Assembly (NCBI GenBank): GCA_022785155.1
Contig: JALFRH010000166.1
Location: 1 to 5,995, forward strand
Length of the DNA stretch: 5,995 nt
Source: Spirochaetales bacterium
GTDB lineage: Bacteria; Spirochaetota; Spirochaetia; Sphaerochaetales; Sphaerochaetaceae
Reading direction: 5' to 3'
Both the position numbers and the translations under genes were made by a program. The notes beneath the pieces were generated by a model. It did not search any database and had not been told where the DNA came from. It was given only the letters and a program-made list of their open reading frames with translations. Position 1 is the stretch's first letter, and each line of letters starts with the position of its first letter. This document shows, piece after piece, positions 1 to 5,910 of the stretch.

Positions 1-213
1 GTCCTTACTGTAATGAAAAGGCTGGCTGAAGACGGCATGACCATGATAGTGGTAACCCATGAAATGGGGTTTGCCCGTCGTGTGGCCAATAGGGTCGTGT
101 TTATGGAGGAAGGAAGAGTGTTGGAAGAGGGAGATCCTGAAACCATCTTCACTTCCCCTAAGGAAAAGAGAACCCAGGAGTTTATAAATAGAATTACTGT
201 TATCCAGGAATAG
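1..213 (+). CDS. Polar amino acid ABC transporter ATP-binding protein, C-terminal fragment
   Basis: This is the last 70 residues of an ABC ATPase that starts before the window; the frame is open from base 1. It keeps the H-loop (VVTHEMGFA, switch histidine at visible residue 20), followed by the D-loop-distal segment 'ANRVVFMEEGRVLEEGDPETIF' split here as ANRVVFMEEGR then VLEEGDPETIF, and a tail of the 'SPKEKRTQEFI' type. The phrase THEMGFAR followed by a V-A-x-R-V-x-F-M core is characteristic of the GlnQ/HisP class that powers uptake of polar amino acids (family knowledge). Walker A, Q-loop and signature motif lie outside the window. It would act at the inner face of the membrane with a permease dimer. 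A hairpin overlapping the stop suggests it is the last gene of its operon. Family is secure; the substrate cannot be read from this fragment. Confidence 0.93.
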   Translation, partial: VLTVMKRLAEDGMTMIVVTHEMGFARRVANRVVFMEEGRVLEEGDPETIFTSPKEKRTQEFINRITVIQE

Positions 214-250
214 AGAGAAAGAAAAGCGATGATAATCTCTTTCTCTCTAT
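210..250 (+). terminator. Hairpin over the ATPase stop codon, possible terminator
   Basis: A perfect 12-bp inverted repeat (TAGAGAGAAAGA at 211-222 with TCTTTCTCTCTA at 238-249) extends to 13 bp with the flanking A/T pair and encloses a 15-nt loop. The left arm begins at the TAG stop codon. The sequence after it is pyrimidine-rich but lacks a clean T-run, so termination is plausible but not certain; it may instead protect the mRNA 3' end. Confidence 0.5.
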
Positions 251-373
251 ACCTCCTTTCTGTATTTCTTCCTCTATAAATAGAGAGAGGAAATATGGCA
301 TAAGAGAGATATTTTAATTATTTCGCTTTCAATAGATCTCAATAAATGAGGGGAAATATTCCTATCCCTTCTT

Positions 374-416
374 TTCTATTCCCGATAGAATGGAAGAAGA
401 AGAGGGAGGAAGAGAG
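374..416 (+). promoter_or_regulatory. Ribosome-binding site deciding the start at 417, with a small upstream inverted repeat
   Basis: AGGGAGGA at 403-410 sits 6 nt before the ATG at 417, an ideal Shine-Dalgarno arrangement. The in-frame ATG at 390 has no such sequence before it and would place an acidic MEEEEGG stretch ahead of the basic MKKRK signal-anchor start, so 417 is preferred. A 6-bp inverted repeat (TTCTAT 374-379, ATAGAA 385-390, 5-nt loop) lies just upstream; its role is unknown. Confidence 0.7.
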
Positions 417-1397
417 ATGAAAAAAAGAAAGATACTGAAGGTTTTAGGCATTGTCGTAATATCTCTAGTAATATCTCTATTATCTGTCTATATCTTTCTT
501 TTATTTGCCCTCGGTCATATTCTCCACTCAGAGTTTTATAATTCCTCCTTTCCTATAGAAACTATTCCAGGTCTCTCAGATGACTTTGTGCCTCAAGGCG
601 TGACGGTGACAGATGATGGAACTATTCTTATTTGTGGATACTCTTCTTCTGATAATCCCTCAAGGATCTATGCTATAGATGACGGAAAAGAAAGGGTCGT
701 TTATCTAGAGAATGAAGACGGCACTGTATATAAAGGACATGCCGGGGGCATTACTTCCTCAGGGGATTATGTATATATAAGTAACGCCAGCAAAATCTTC
801 ATTCTCAGGTTAAAGGATGTATTATCAACGCCCTCTGGCGATAAGCTTTCCTTCATCGGACACTTCTCCGTACCCTGTCGTTCCTCTTACTGCTCTTCCG
901 ATGGTAATTACCTTTATGTAGGAGAATACTACGCCCCCGGATATAATACTGACGAGAGCCATAGACTAACCACCCTGGACGGTAAAACTCATAATGCAAT
1001 CACCTTCGCCTTCCCCCTCGATAAAGACGGAAAAGCAGGTACAGAACCTGTCATGGTCTTTTCCACCTCTGACAAAGTCCAAGGCTTTGCTGCCTTTAGC
1101 GGCAAGGTGGCGTTATCTGTATCAGCTGGGCTAAAAGAGAGCACTATACTCTTCTATGATGGAAGTGGCGTGGACTCCTCCTTCTCATATAATGGTGTTG
1201 ATATTCCTCTTATCATTCTCGATTCCAATAGACTGATAAAGAAGCTGGACGCCCCTCATATGAGCGAAGACCTGGAATATAGAAACGGTATATTGGCCGT
1301 AGCTTTTGAAGCTGGAGCAAAGAAATATGGCATGGGCCTTGTTCCTTCTTCAGAGAGAAGTATAAGGGGCATGGAAATAGAAAAGCTACTGCCATAA
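417..1397 (+). CDS. Membrane-anchored extracytoplasmic protein, probable beta-propeller-like fold, function unknown
   Basis: The product is 326 residues from the preferred start. A basic N-terminus (MKKRK) precedes one long hydrophobic segment at about residues 8-31, read as a signal anchor with the rest outside the cytoplasm. The remainder is rich in short beta-strand-turn units: PQGVTVTDDGTILICGY (59-75), RIYAIDDGK (83-91), a GHAGGI segment (107-112), then DYVYISNASKIFIL (117-130). The repeated hydrophobic-strand/DG-turn spacing resembles WD40/NHL-type propellers, but I do not recognise a named family and see no catalytic motif. There is no lipobox, so it is not an obvious lipoprotein. It lies in the same direction between the ATPase end and the binding-protein gene, with over 200 bp on its left and 750 bp on its right, so it is probably transcribed alone. 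Existence of the gene is well supported; fold is inference and function is unknown. Confidence 0.85.
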   Translation: MKKRKILKVLGIVVISLVISLLSVYIFLLFALGHILHSEFYNSSFPIETIPGLSDDFVPQGVTVTDDGTILICGYSSSDNPSRIYAIDDGKERVVYLENEDGTVYKGHAGGITSSGDYVYISNASKIFILRLKDVLSTPSGDKLSFIGHFSVPCRSSYCSSDGNYLYVGEYYAPGYNTDESHRLTTLDGKTHNAITFAFPLDKDGKAGTEPVMVFSTSDKVQGFAAFSGKVALSVSAGLKESTILFYDGSGVDSSFSYNGVDIPLIILDSNRLIKKLDAPHMSEDLEYRNGILAVAFEAGAKKYGMGLVPSSERSIRGMEIEKLLP

Positions 1398-1549
1398 TCT
1401 CTATATCTTCCTTACATTCTATCTTCTCTGAATAATCTTTGTTTTCTCTATCCCCTCTGCTCTTATATTTCTATTTCTTGGAGCTTAGATCATCTATATT
1501 TTTGCTTCCTTTTCCTTGACTCTATATCACTACATATACTTGAGGGAAC

Positions 1550-1566
1550 GGAATAATAGTTATTCC
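1550..1566. repeat. Short hairpin, 7-bp stem with 3-nt loop
   Basis: GGAATAA (1550-1556), loop TAG, TTATTCC (1560-1566). An overlapping alternative pairing is AGGGAA (1543-1548) with TTCCCT (1563-1568). There is no following T-run, so a terminator role is not supported. Confidence 0.4.
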
Positions 1567-1585
1567 CTAGAAATATTATCACATC

Positions 1586-1637
1586 ATTTTATTTGGAGAT
1601 GAACAGTATTTTTCATGGCTTCATCTCCATTTAAAAT
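1586..1637. repeat. Extended imperfect inverted repeat (52 bp)
   Basis: A 10-bp perfect core (TGGAGATGAA 1594-1603 with TTCATCTCCA 1620-1629) encloses a 16-nt loop. After two mismatches it continues outward with ATTTTA (1586-1591) pairing to TAAAAT (1632-1637). It stands alone, about 190 bp after the preceding stop codon. It could be a late terminator, a processing signal, or a small palindromic repeat element; a genome-wide copy count would separate these. Confidence 0.5.
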
Positions 1638-1842
1638 CATCGTATTGCTATTTACATTGTTTTTTCGATATCTATCTCTTCTATGATAGATCCAGCCACT
1701 TCTCTTGAGGCAATCTGTCTTCTCTTTGACTTTGTATCCTCATTATTAAAGAAACACCTGTGGCATTACTTGTTGTACTCTTTATTTTGAGATGAAATGG
1801 GTTATTTCTAGTTGGTCGAATGTGAGTTTGTTGTAGTTATTA

Positions 1843-1864
1843 TTAGAGTCCGCTTGAATTAACC
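1843..1864 (+). repeat. 22-bp exact direct repeat, copy 1
   Basis: The 22 bp starting TTAGAGTCCGC and ending TTGAATTAACC are identical, in the same orientation, to 4565-4586. Neighbouring sequence on both sides differs. This copy lies in noncoding DNA; the other copy marks the break in the PIN gene. A perfect 22-bp match within 6 kb is very unlikely by chance. Confidence 0.85.
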
Positions 1865-2136
1865 ATTTTGGGAGTCAGAAAGAAACAACCTTATAAGTGA
1901 TTTGGATTTGGAAATGATCCTGAAAGCGTAATTATTCTATTGATCACCTCTAGAATACTATAAACGGCAGGCGGAATGTATTGTGTCATTCTTTATTTCA
2001 CAAATCTGATTAACAAAGAGTTAAAACATGTCGATGATTGATGATCTCTTATCTTTGTCTCTTTCTTAATAAAAATAGCCTTATGTTTTTCTCCTTTCTT
2101 ATTCTCATCTTTTCCTTTTCTTCTTATTATGTCGAC

Positions 2137-2149
2137 AAGGAGAATTAAG
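2137..2149 (+). promoter_or_regulatory. Ribosome-binding site fixing the binding-protein start
   Basis: AAGGAG at 2137-2142 lies 7 nt before the ATG at 2150. The in-frame ATG at 2129 lies upstream of this site, lacks its own Shine-Dalgarno sequence, and would add MSTRRIK before a normal signal peptide, so 2150 is chosen. Confidence 0.8.
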
Positions 2150-2953
2150 ATGAAAAAGATACTTTTCATTTCCATTATTGCAATTCTTCTGGCCAATTCA
2201 ATAATGGCTGAAGGAAGCAAGGAAAGCGCAGTTTCAGGCGATCAGCTTGAAAGAATCAAAGCCAAGGGTGAAATCATCATTGCCATGGAAGGCACATGGG
2301 CACCATGGACCTACCACAATGAGAAAGATGAACTGGTAGGATATGACACGGAAATAGGCAAGGCCATTGCCGACAAGCTTGGAGTCAAGGCTGTCTTCAT
2401 CGAAGGCGAATGGGACGGACTTCTTGCAGGTTTGGATGCCGGTAGATACGACATCATGATCAACGGCGTAGACTATACTGAAGAGAGAGCAAAGAAGTAT
2501 GATTTCTCTACTCCCTATGCCTACAACAGAACAGCCGTTATTGTTAAAGCAGACAACAACGCCATTTCAGAGATGAGTGATCTCAAGGGACTGAAGACGG
2601 CGAATACCATATCAAGTACATATGCACAGGTTGCAGAGAAATACGGAGCAAACGTCACAGGGGTTGACGATCTTGTACAGACCTTCGAACTTCTGATCTC
2701 AGGCAGAATCGATGCAACTCTCAATGCAGAAGTTACATTCTATGACTATAAGAATGCCCATCCGGAGGCTGCAATCAAGATTGCATGCCTGGACCCAGAG
2801 TCCACAGAGGTGGTAATCCCATTCAAGAAGGGCGACGATTCAGCTACTCTCAGAGAAGCTGTAAATAAGGCCCTTCAGGAATTGAGGGATGACGGCACTC
2901 TATCAGCTCTCAGCATCAAATACTTTGGAACCGATATTTCCAAGGCAGAATAA
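2150..2953 (+). CDS. Cystine/polar amino acid ABC transporter substrate-binding protein
   Basis: The product is 267 residues, the usual size for the PAAT family (bacterial extracellular solute-binding family 3). Residues 1-20 form a signal peptide (MKKILFISIIAILLANSIMA); the likely signal peptidase I cut leaves EGSKES. No lipobox cysteine is present. Family signatures follow: EGTWAPWTYHNEKDELVGYD (47-66), EGEWDGLLAGLDAGRYDIMI (85-104), TEERAKKYDFSTPYAY (110-125), ISSTYAQ (154-160) and GRIDATLNAEV (185-195). The EGxxxPxTYHxExxELVGYDxEI and EWDGLLAGLDAxRYD patterns are closest to cystine-binding FliY/TcyA-type proteins, so cystine is the best guess, though other polar amino acids are possible. 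It should capture its ligand outside the inner membrane and deliver it to an ABC permease. No permease or ATPase follows; a MATE exporter does, 4 nt downstream. It may serve the amino acid transporter whose ATPase ends at 213. Confidence 0.93.
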   Translation: MKKILFISIIAILLANSIMAEGSKESAVSGDQLERIKAKGEIIIAMEGTWAPWTYHNEKDELVGYDTEIGKAIADKLGVKAVFIEGEWDGLLAGLDAGRYDIMINGVDYTEERAKKYDFSTPYAYNRTAVIVKADNNAISEMSDLKGLKTANTISSTYAQVAEKYGANVTGVDDLVQTFELLISGRIDATLNAEVTFYDYKNAHPEAAIKIACLDPESTEVVIPFKKGDDSATLREAVNKALQELRDDGTLSALSIKYFGTDISKAE

Positions 2954-2957
2954 TTAG

Positions 2958-4322
2958 ATGGTCAGGGATTTAACTGTAGGTAAAAGCGGCAGGGTGATAT
3001 TTTCATTCTGTCTTCCTTTATTTCTATCGGTGGTATTCCAACAGATCTACAATATTGCAGATAGCTTTGTGGCAGGAAGATTCATAGGAGAAGATGCTCT
3101 TGCTGCAGTAGGCAACAGCTATGAGATGACACTTATCTTCATAGCCTTCGCCTTTGGCTGCAGCATGGGAGCCTCTGTCCTTGTTTCCAGGCTCTTCGGT
3201 GCAAAGGAGTTCAAAAGGCTCAAGACCTCCGTCACAACCTCCATTTCAGCAACCGTAGTCTGTTTCATACTCCTCATGGTATTTGGCTTGGGACTGGGAG
3301 AGAAGATCCTTCTTCTCATCAATACTCCTTCATCCCTTATGGAGCAGTCCTGGACATATCTTGAGATCTATCTCTATGGCCTACCCTTCCTCTTCCTGTA
3401 CAACCTATCTACAGGAATATTCTCAGGCCTTGGAGATAGCCGCACTCCCTTTATATTCCTTGCCTTCTCTTCAACGGCAAATATCTTCATGGATATTTAC
3501 TTTGTAGCAGGATTGAATATGGGAGTGGCAGGAGTGGCTTGGGCGACCTTCATCTGCCAGGGAGTATCATGTGTATTGGCACTGGTTGTAGTTGCAAAGA
3601 GACTTAATGATGTAGAAGGAAAGAGCAAGGCTCCTTTCTTCTCCTTCCCTCTTTTAAAGGACTTCTTGTCAGTCGCCATTCCTTCCACCCTGCAGCAGAG
3701 CTTCGTATCAGTGGGAAACATCTTGATACAGAGTACCATCAACAGCTTCGGCCCTGGAGTAATGGCTGGTTATGCCGGGGGAATAAAGCTGAACAACCTT
3801 GTAATAACAAGCTTCACGACCATCGGCAACGGAATGTCCAACTTCACAGCCCAGAACCTAGGGGCAGGAAAGATAGAGAGAATAAAGGAGGGAGAGAAGG
3901 CAGGAATAAAGATGATATGGGCCATCGCCCTTCCTGTATTCCTTCTTTATTTCTTCTTCTCGCCTACACTCCTGAAGCTTTTCTTGGAAAACCCGTCACC
4001 CGAGGCCCTGAAGACAGGAAAGGAACTACTTACCATCCTTGCTCCATTCTACTTTGTAGTGGCGATAAAGCTGGTATCTGACGGAGTATTGAAGGGCATG
4101 GGAATGATGAAGGAATTTATGGTGGACACATTCTCGGATCTTATTCTACGTGTCTCGCTATCTTTTCTTCTCTCCTCTACAGCCCTTGGCTCCACAGGAA
4201 TATGGCTCTCTTGGCCTATTGGCTGGACCATAGGAACCATGCTCTCCATTTATTTCTACTTCAAGTGTACAAAGAGAATCGAGAAGATACATGGAAGGGA
4301 TACAAGAGAAGAAGACACCTGA
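2958..4322 (+). CDS. MATE-family multidrug/toxin extrusion transporter
   Basis: The product is 454 residues, the normal MATE length, with about 12 hydrophobic segments. The two homologous halves are visible. The N-half has LPLFLSVVFQQIYNIADSFV (19-38), the AVGNS segment (50-54) and SRLFGAKEFKRLK (77-89). The C-half has the matching IPSTLQQSFVSVGNILIQS (241-259), AGYAGG (270-275) and AQNLGAGKIERIK (298-310). A GLGDSRTPF loop (157-165) and FMDIYFVAGLNMGVAGVAWA (177-196) are typical of the family. MATE proteins export cationic or amphipathic compounds using H+ or Na+ gradients; neither substrate nor coupling ion can be read here. The start lies 4 nt after the binding-protein stop with only a weak Shine-Dalgarno, indicating co-transcription and probably coupled translation. 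The C-terminal tail is hydrophilic (KCTKRIEKIHGRDTREEDT). The stop is 5 bases from the left inverted repeat of the toxin-antitoxin module. Confidence 0.95.
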   Translation: MVRDLTVGKSGRVIFSFCLPLFLSVVFQQIYNIADSFVAGRFIGEDALAAVGNSYEMTLIFIAFAFGCSMGASVLVSRLFGAKEFKRLKTSVTTSISATVVCFILLMVFGLGLGEKILLLINTPSSLMEQSWTYLEIYLYGLPFLFLYNLSTGIFSGLGDSRTPFIFLAFSSTANIFMDIYFVAGLNMGVAGVAWATFICQGVSCVLALVVVAKRLNDVEGKSKAPFFSFPLLKDFLSVAIPSTLQQSFVSVGNILIQSTINSFGPGVMAGYAGGIKLNNLVITSFTTIGNGMSNFTAQNLGAGKIERIKEGEKAGIKMIWAIALPVFLLYFFFSPTLLKLFLENPSPEALKTGKELLTILAPFYFVVAIKLVSDGVLKGMGMMKEFMVDTFSDLILRVSLSFLLSSTALGSTGIWLSWPIGWTIGTMLSIYFYFKCTKRIEKIHGRDTREEDT

Positions 4323-4327
4323 ATAAT

Positions 4328-4365
4328 GGGGCTGTTAAATAACTCGAAGTTTTGAAAACGGCCCT
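4328..4365 (+). repeat. Left inverted-repeat end of the toxin-antitoxin module (IS-end-like)
   Basis: GGGGCTGTTAAA (4328-4339) is the exact reverse complement of 5936-5947, and similarity continues through the next ~25 bases with one indel (about 26 of 38 positions by hand alignment). The sequence also folds on itself: GGGGCTGTT (4328-4336) pairs throughout with AACGGCCCT (4357-4365) when G-U pairs are allowed. The GGGGCTGTTAAAAA-type start resembles ends of several insertion-sequence families (recollection, not a search). Confidence 0.55.
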
Positions 4366-4394
4366 GCAAGCAATGAATACATGAAAAGAAACAG

Positions 4395-4419
4395 CCCGTA
4401 GATCGATTCTGCGGGTTTT
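4395..4419 (+). terminator. Intrinsic terminator, probably bidirectional
   Basis: CCCGTAGA (4395-4402), loop TCGAT, TCTGCGGG (4408-4415): an 8-bp stem with one G-T pair, followed by TTTT. On the minus strand the same stem is followed by CTGTTTCTTTTC. It can therefore end the binding protein-MATE transcript from the left and the toxin-antitoxin transcript from the right. Confidence 0.75.
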
Positions 4420-4437
4420 CATGATAGAATGAGACTG

Positions 4438-4659
4438 CTAGGAATCACCTATCATGGGAAAGTTTACCACAAAACAGGGAGTTTTGTTCTTCTCCTCCAC
4501 GTCGAAGGTGTAGGAATGACATAACTGACAGATAGCTTTATAGGGAAAGATTTCTTTGGCCTTGTTAGAGTCCGCTTGAATTAACCTCCCCATCATATCT
4601 ACCGAAATTAAATCGAGGAGAATGTTTGTGTCACTGATTACAAGCTTTTCCTGTATCAT
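4438..4659 (-). pseudogene. PIN-domain toxin, truncated after ~23 residues and fused to unrelated sequence
   Basis: The 73-residue frame starts with ATG inside the ATGA overlap with the upstream antitoxin stop, so translation is probably coupled. Residues 6-20 (LVISDTNILLDLISV) are a PIN-domain beta1-alpha1 start with the first catalytic aspartate (D10) and the conserved TN. PIN nucleases are normally about 130-170 residues and need further acidic residues along the chain; these are missing. From about residue 24 (GRLIQADSN onward) nothing resembles a PIN domain. The switch coincides with the 22-bp repeat at 4565-4586, so the gene appears cut by insertion or recombination. The remaining 50 residues (ending FPMIGDS) are not recognised; their codons look fairly coding-like, so they may derive from another gene's 3' end. 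PIN genes placed directly after XRE-ImmA genes are known toxin-antitoxin partners. RNase activity is not expected here. Confidence 0.7.
4565..4586 (+). repeat. 22-bp exact direct repeat, copy 2, at the PIN gene breakpoint
   Basis: This matches 1843-1864 base for base in the same orientation. On the minus strand it encodes LIQADSN of the chimeric frame and lies just past the last PIN-like residues. The two copies enclose the binding protein-MATE pair within about 2.74 kb. Confidence 0.85.
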
Positions 4660-5714
4660 ACCAGCGCAAGATCTCCCCGAACCTGATCAACACTCTGATG
4701 CAACAAAGAAGCTGCTTTAGAAATAGTAATCAGTTCATTACTCAGCGCATTGTAAACCAGGCGTACAAAACGGTTTGATTCTTCGTTTGGATAAAGGGAG
4801 GTTTCAATTCTTTCTTTGAATGCCGGTATTTTATTCTTTTGAATGCAGAAGGTTCTGTATCGCTGTTCTGAAATTACACCACTTTCTTTTGCCTTGTACA
4901 TCATGGCATCGCAGGAAATACCATATTGAAGCTGAATAGAACGCAATTCCTGATATGAAATATCGTGGCGAGTTCTACCCAAAATACTTATAAAAACAGA
5001 TTCCAGAATAAGCATTTCATTTGCAAAAAGATTACACAAAACTTCTTCGTCTTTATCAGAAACAGAGGAATCAAAAGGAAGAATAATATGTCCAAGTTCG
5101 TGCAAAGCAGTAAAGCGTTTTCGTTCAGACGGAAAATTTTTATTCAGAACAATAACAGGATATTTATCATTGACCATAGAACTTAAGCCATCAAAAGTTT
5201 CTGGAGCATCAATTTCCATTACTTTAACGCCATGGTTTTCAAGCAAATCAATAACGTTTACAATTCCATCATTACCAATCTTCCATAAATCGCGTAAATC
5301 AATAGCCGCTTTTTTTACCTGAGCAGGAGTTGAAATCTTATTCTTGAATGGTGAAGCAAACACTACCGCTACATTGCAGATTTCTTCGATAGTAATATAA
5401 CGCTCAACAAGATCAGAGATATTTTCCTTAATGCTGTTTTCCTGCTTAGCACCGAGTCTGCTTTTAAGCTTGCGAAATTTTACGGAATCAATATGAACAG
5501 TAAAGGGCTTAAAAAAATAATCGACCGGCTGTTCCAAAGCTTTTGAAAGAGAAATGATGACCGAACTGTTAGGACTAAGCTGACATTTTTCGTATTTAGA
5601 AATCGACATCTTAGAAAGATTGTTTCCCATAGCAGAAACCAGTTCATCCATGGAATACCCTTTCATAACACGAGCATTCTTCAGCCGCTGTGCAAAAATT
5701 TCTTTTTGATTCAT
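4656..5714 (-). CDS. XRE-family HTH regulator fused to ImmA/IrrE metallopeptidase (antitoxin type)
   Basis: The product is 352 residues. An N-terminal Cro/C1-type helix-turn-helix spans about 6-66 (FAQRLKNARVMKGYSMDELV ... SISKYEKCQLSPNSSVIISL). The ImmA/IrrE (COG2856) peptidase domain follows at about 130-260 with the zinc motif HELGH (205-209); E224 in EEVLCNLFANEML is the probable third zinc ligand. The C-terminal LITISKAASLL segment (328-338) is usual in this class. In known systems such proteins bind operator DNA, and some cleave a partner repressor or toxin; all catalytic residues appear intact. AAGAGG (5726-5721) lies 6 nt before the ATG. Its stop overlaps the PIN start by ATGA, giving antitoxin-then-toxin order. 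A promoter inside a perfect inverted repeat just upstream points to autorepression. GC is lower than in the genes to the left, suggesting transfer. With the toxin broken it may persist as an orphan regulator. Confidence 0.92.
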   Translation of the reverse strand: MNQKEIFAQRLKNARVMKGYSMDELVSAMGNNLSKMSISKYEKCQLSPNSSVIISLSKALEQPVDYFFKPFTVHIDSVKFRKLKSRLGAKQENSIKENISDLVERYITIEEICNVAVVFASPFKNKISTPAQVKKAAIDLRDLWKIGNDGIVNVIDLLENHGVKVMEIDAPETFDGLSSMVNDKYPVIVLNKNFPSERKRFTALHELGHIILPFDSSVSDKDEEVLCNLFANEMLILESVFISILGRTRHDISYQELRSIQLQYGISCDAMMYKAKESGVISEQRYRTFCIQKNKIPAFKERIETSLYPNEESNRFVRLVYNALSNELITISKAASLLHQSVDQVRGDLALV

Positions 5715-5724
5715 CGTATACCTC

Positions 5725-5767
5725 TTAGTTTACAAATATAGTATTATTTCATTTATTTGTAAACTAA
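5725..5767 (-). promoter_or_regulatory. Promoter inside a perfect 14-bp inverted-repeat operator of the XRE-ImmA gene
   Basis: TTAGTTTACAAATA (5725-5738) and its exact reverse complement TATTTGTAAACTAA (5754-5767) are separated by 15 bp. Reading the minus strand, TTTACA (5763-5758) serves as -35 and TATATT (5740-5735) as -10 with exactly 17 bp between, so both boxes fall in or across the operator arms. A repressor dimer or tetramer bound here would block RNA polymerase. The ribosome-binding site lies at 5726-5721. Confidence 0.8.
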
Positions 5768-5777
5768 AATAGAATAA

Positions 5778-5811
5778 ATCGAGTAGGGGGGTAATTAGCC
5801 CCATACTCGAT
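5778..5811. repeat. Strong hairpin upstream of the operator
   Basis: ATCGAGTA (5778-5785) pairs with TACTCGAT (5804-5811); after one mismatch, GGGG (5787-5790) pairs with CCCC (5799-5802), loop of 8 nt. Read on the minus strand it is followed by TTATTCTATTTT and could terminate transcription arriving from the right before the XRE promoter. Between here and the window end no gene was found. Confidence 0.55.
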
Positions 5812-5910
5812 CGATTTAAGTGTCTTTTTCATGGGAAGTTAGGGATAAATGCTTCCAAAATAATATCCAATCAGTAGTATATGTTTGATTCCCTGGAAAC
5901 AGCATTCAAA

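Larger units (their letters stand above)
1398..2149. other. 752-bp intergenic region without a convincing gene
   Basis: AT-rich sequence with frequent stops in all frames. It contains two hairpins (1550-1566 and 1586-1637), a 7-bp inverted repeat (1670-1676 with 1685-1691), and one copy of a 22-bp repeat (1843-1864) found again at 4565-4586. No tRNA, riboswitch or clear sigma70 promoter could be identified. The size and the repeat make it a likely scar of past insertion or gene loss. Confidence 0.6.

Noticed and set aside
390..416. Upstream ATG at 390 as start of the propeller-like protein
   Set aside because: It has no ribosome-binding site and adds an acidic stretch before a clear signal anchor; the ATG at 417 has an ideal AGGGAGGA site.
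1516..1540. TTGACT with TATACT as a sigma70 promoter in the gap
   Set aside because: The spacing is only 13 bp, too short for a functional pair.
1780..1870. Remnant of the PIN gene's missing part next to repeat copy 1
   Set aside because: Translation of both strands around the repeat shows no PIN-like motif and quickly meets stops.
1940..1964. TTGATC with TATAAA as promoter of the binding-protein gene
   Set aside because: The spacer is 13 bp; other pairings were no better, so no promoter is claimed for 2150.
2129..2149. ATG at 2129 as start of the binding protein
   Set aside because: It lies upstream of the AAGGAG site and spoils a normal signal peptide; 2150 fits better.
1993..2220. Minus-strand open frame of 75 codons over the binding-protein start
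   Set aside because: It overlaps the signal-peptide region of a certain gene, is lysine/isoleucine-rich low-complexity, and has no family resemblance; a shadow frame.
4516..4530. CQLCH in the tail of the broken PIN frame as a c-type haem (CxxCH) site
   Set aside because: There is no signal peptide or cytochrome context, and the frame is a chimera; chance match.
4965..5186. Plus-strand open frame inside the XRE-ImmA gene
   Set aside because: It lies wholly opposite the metallopeptidase domain with no family resemblance; shadow frame.
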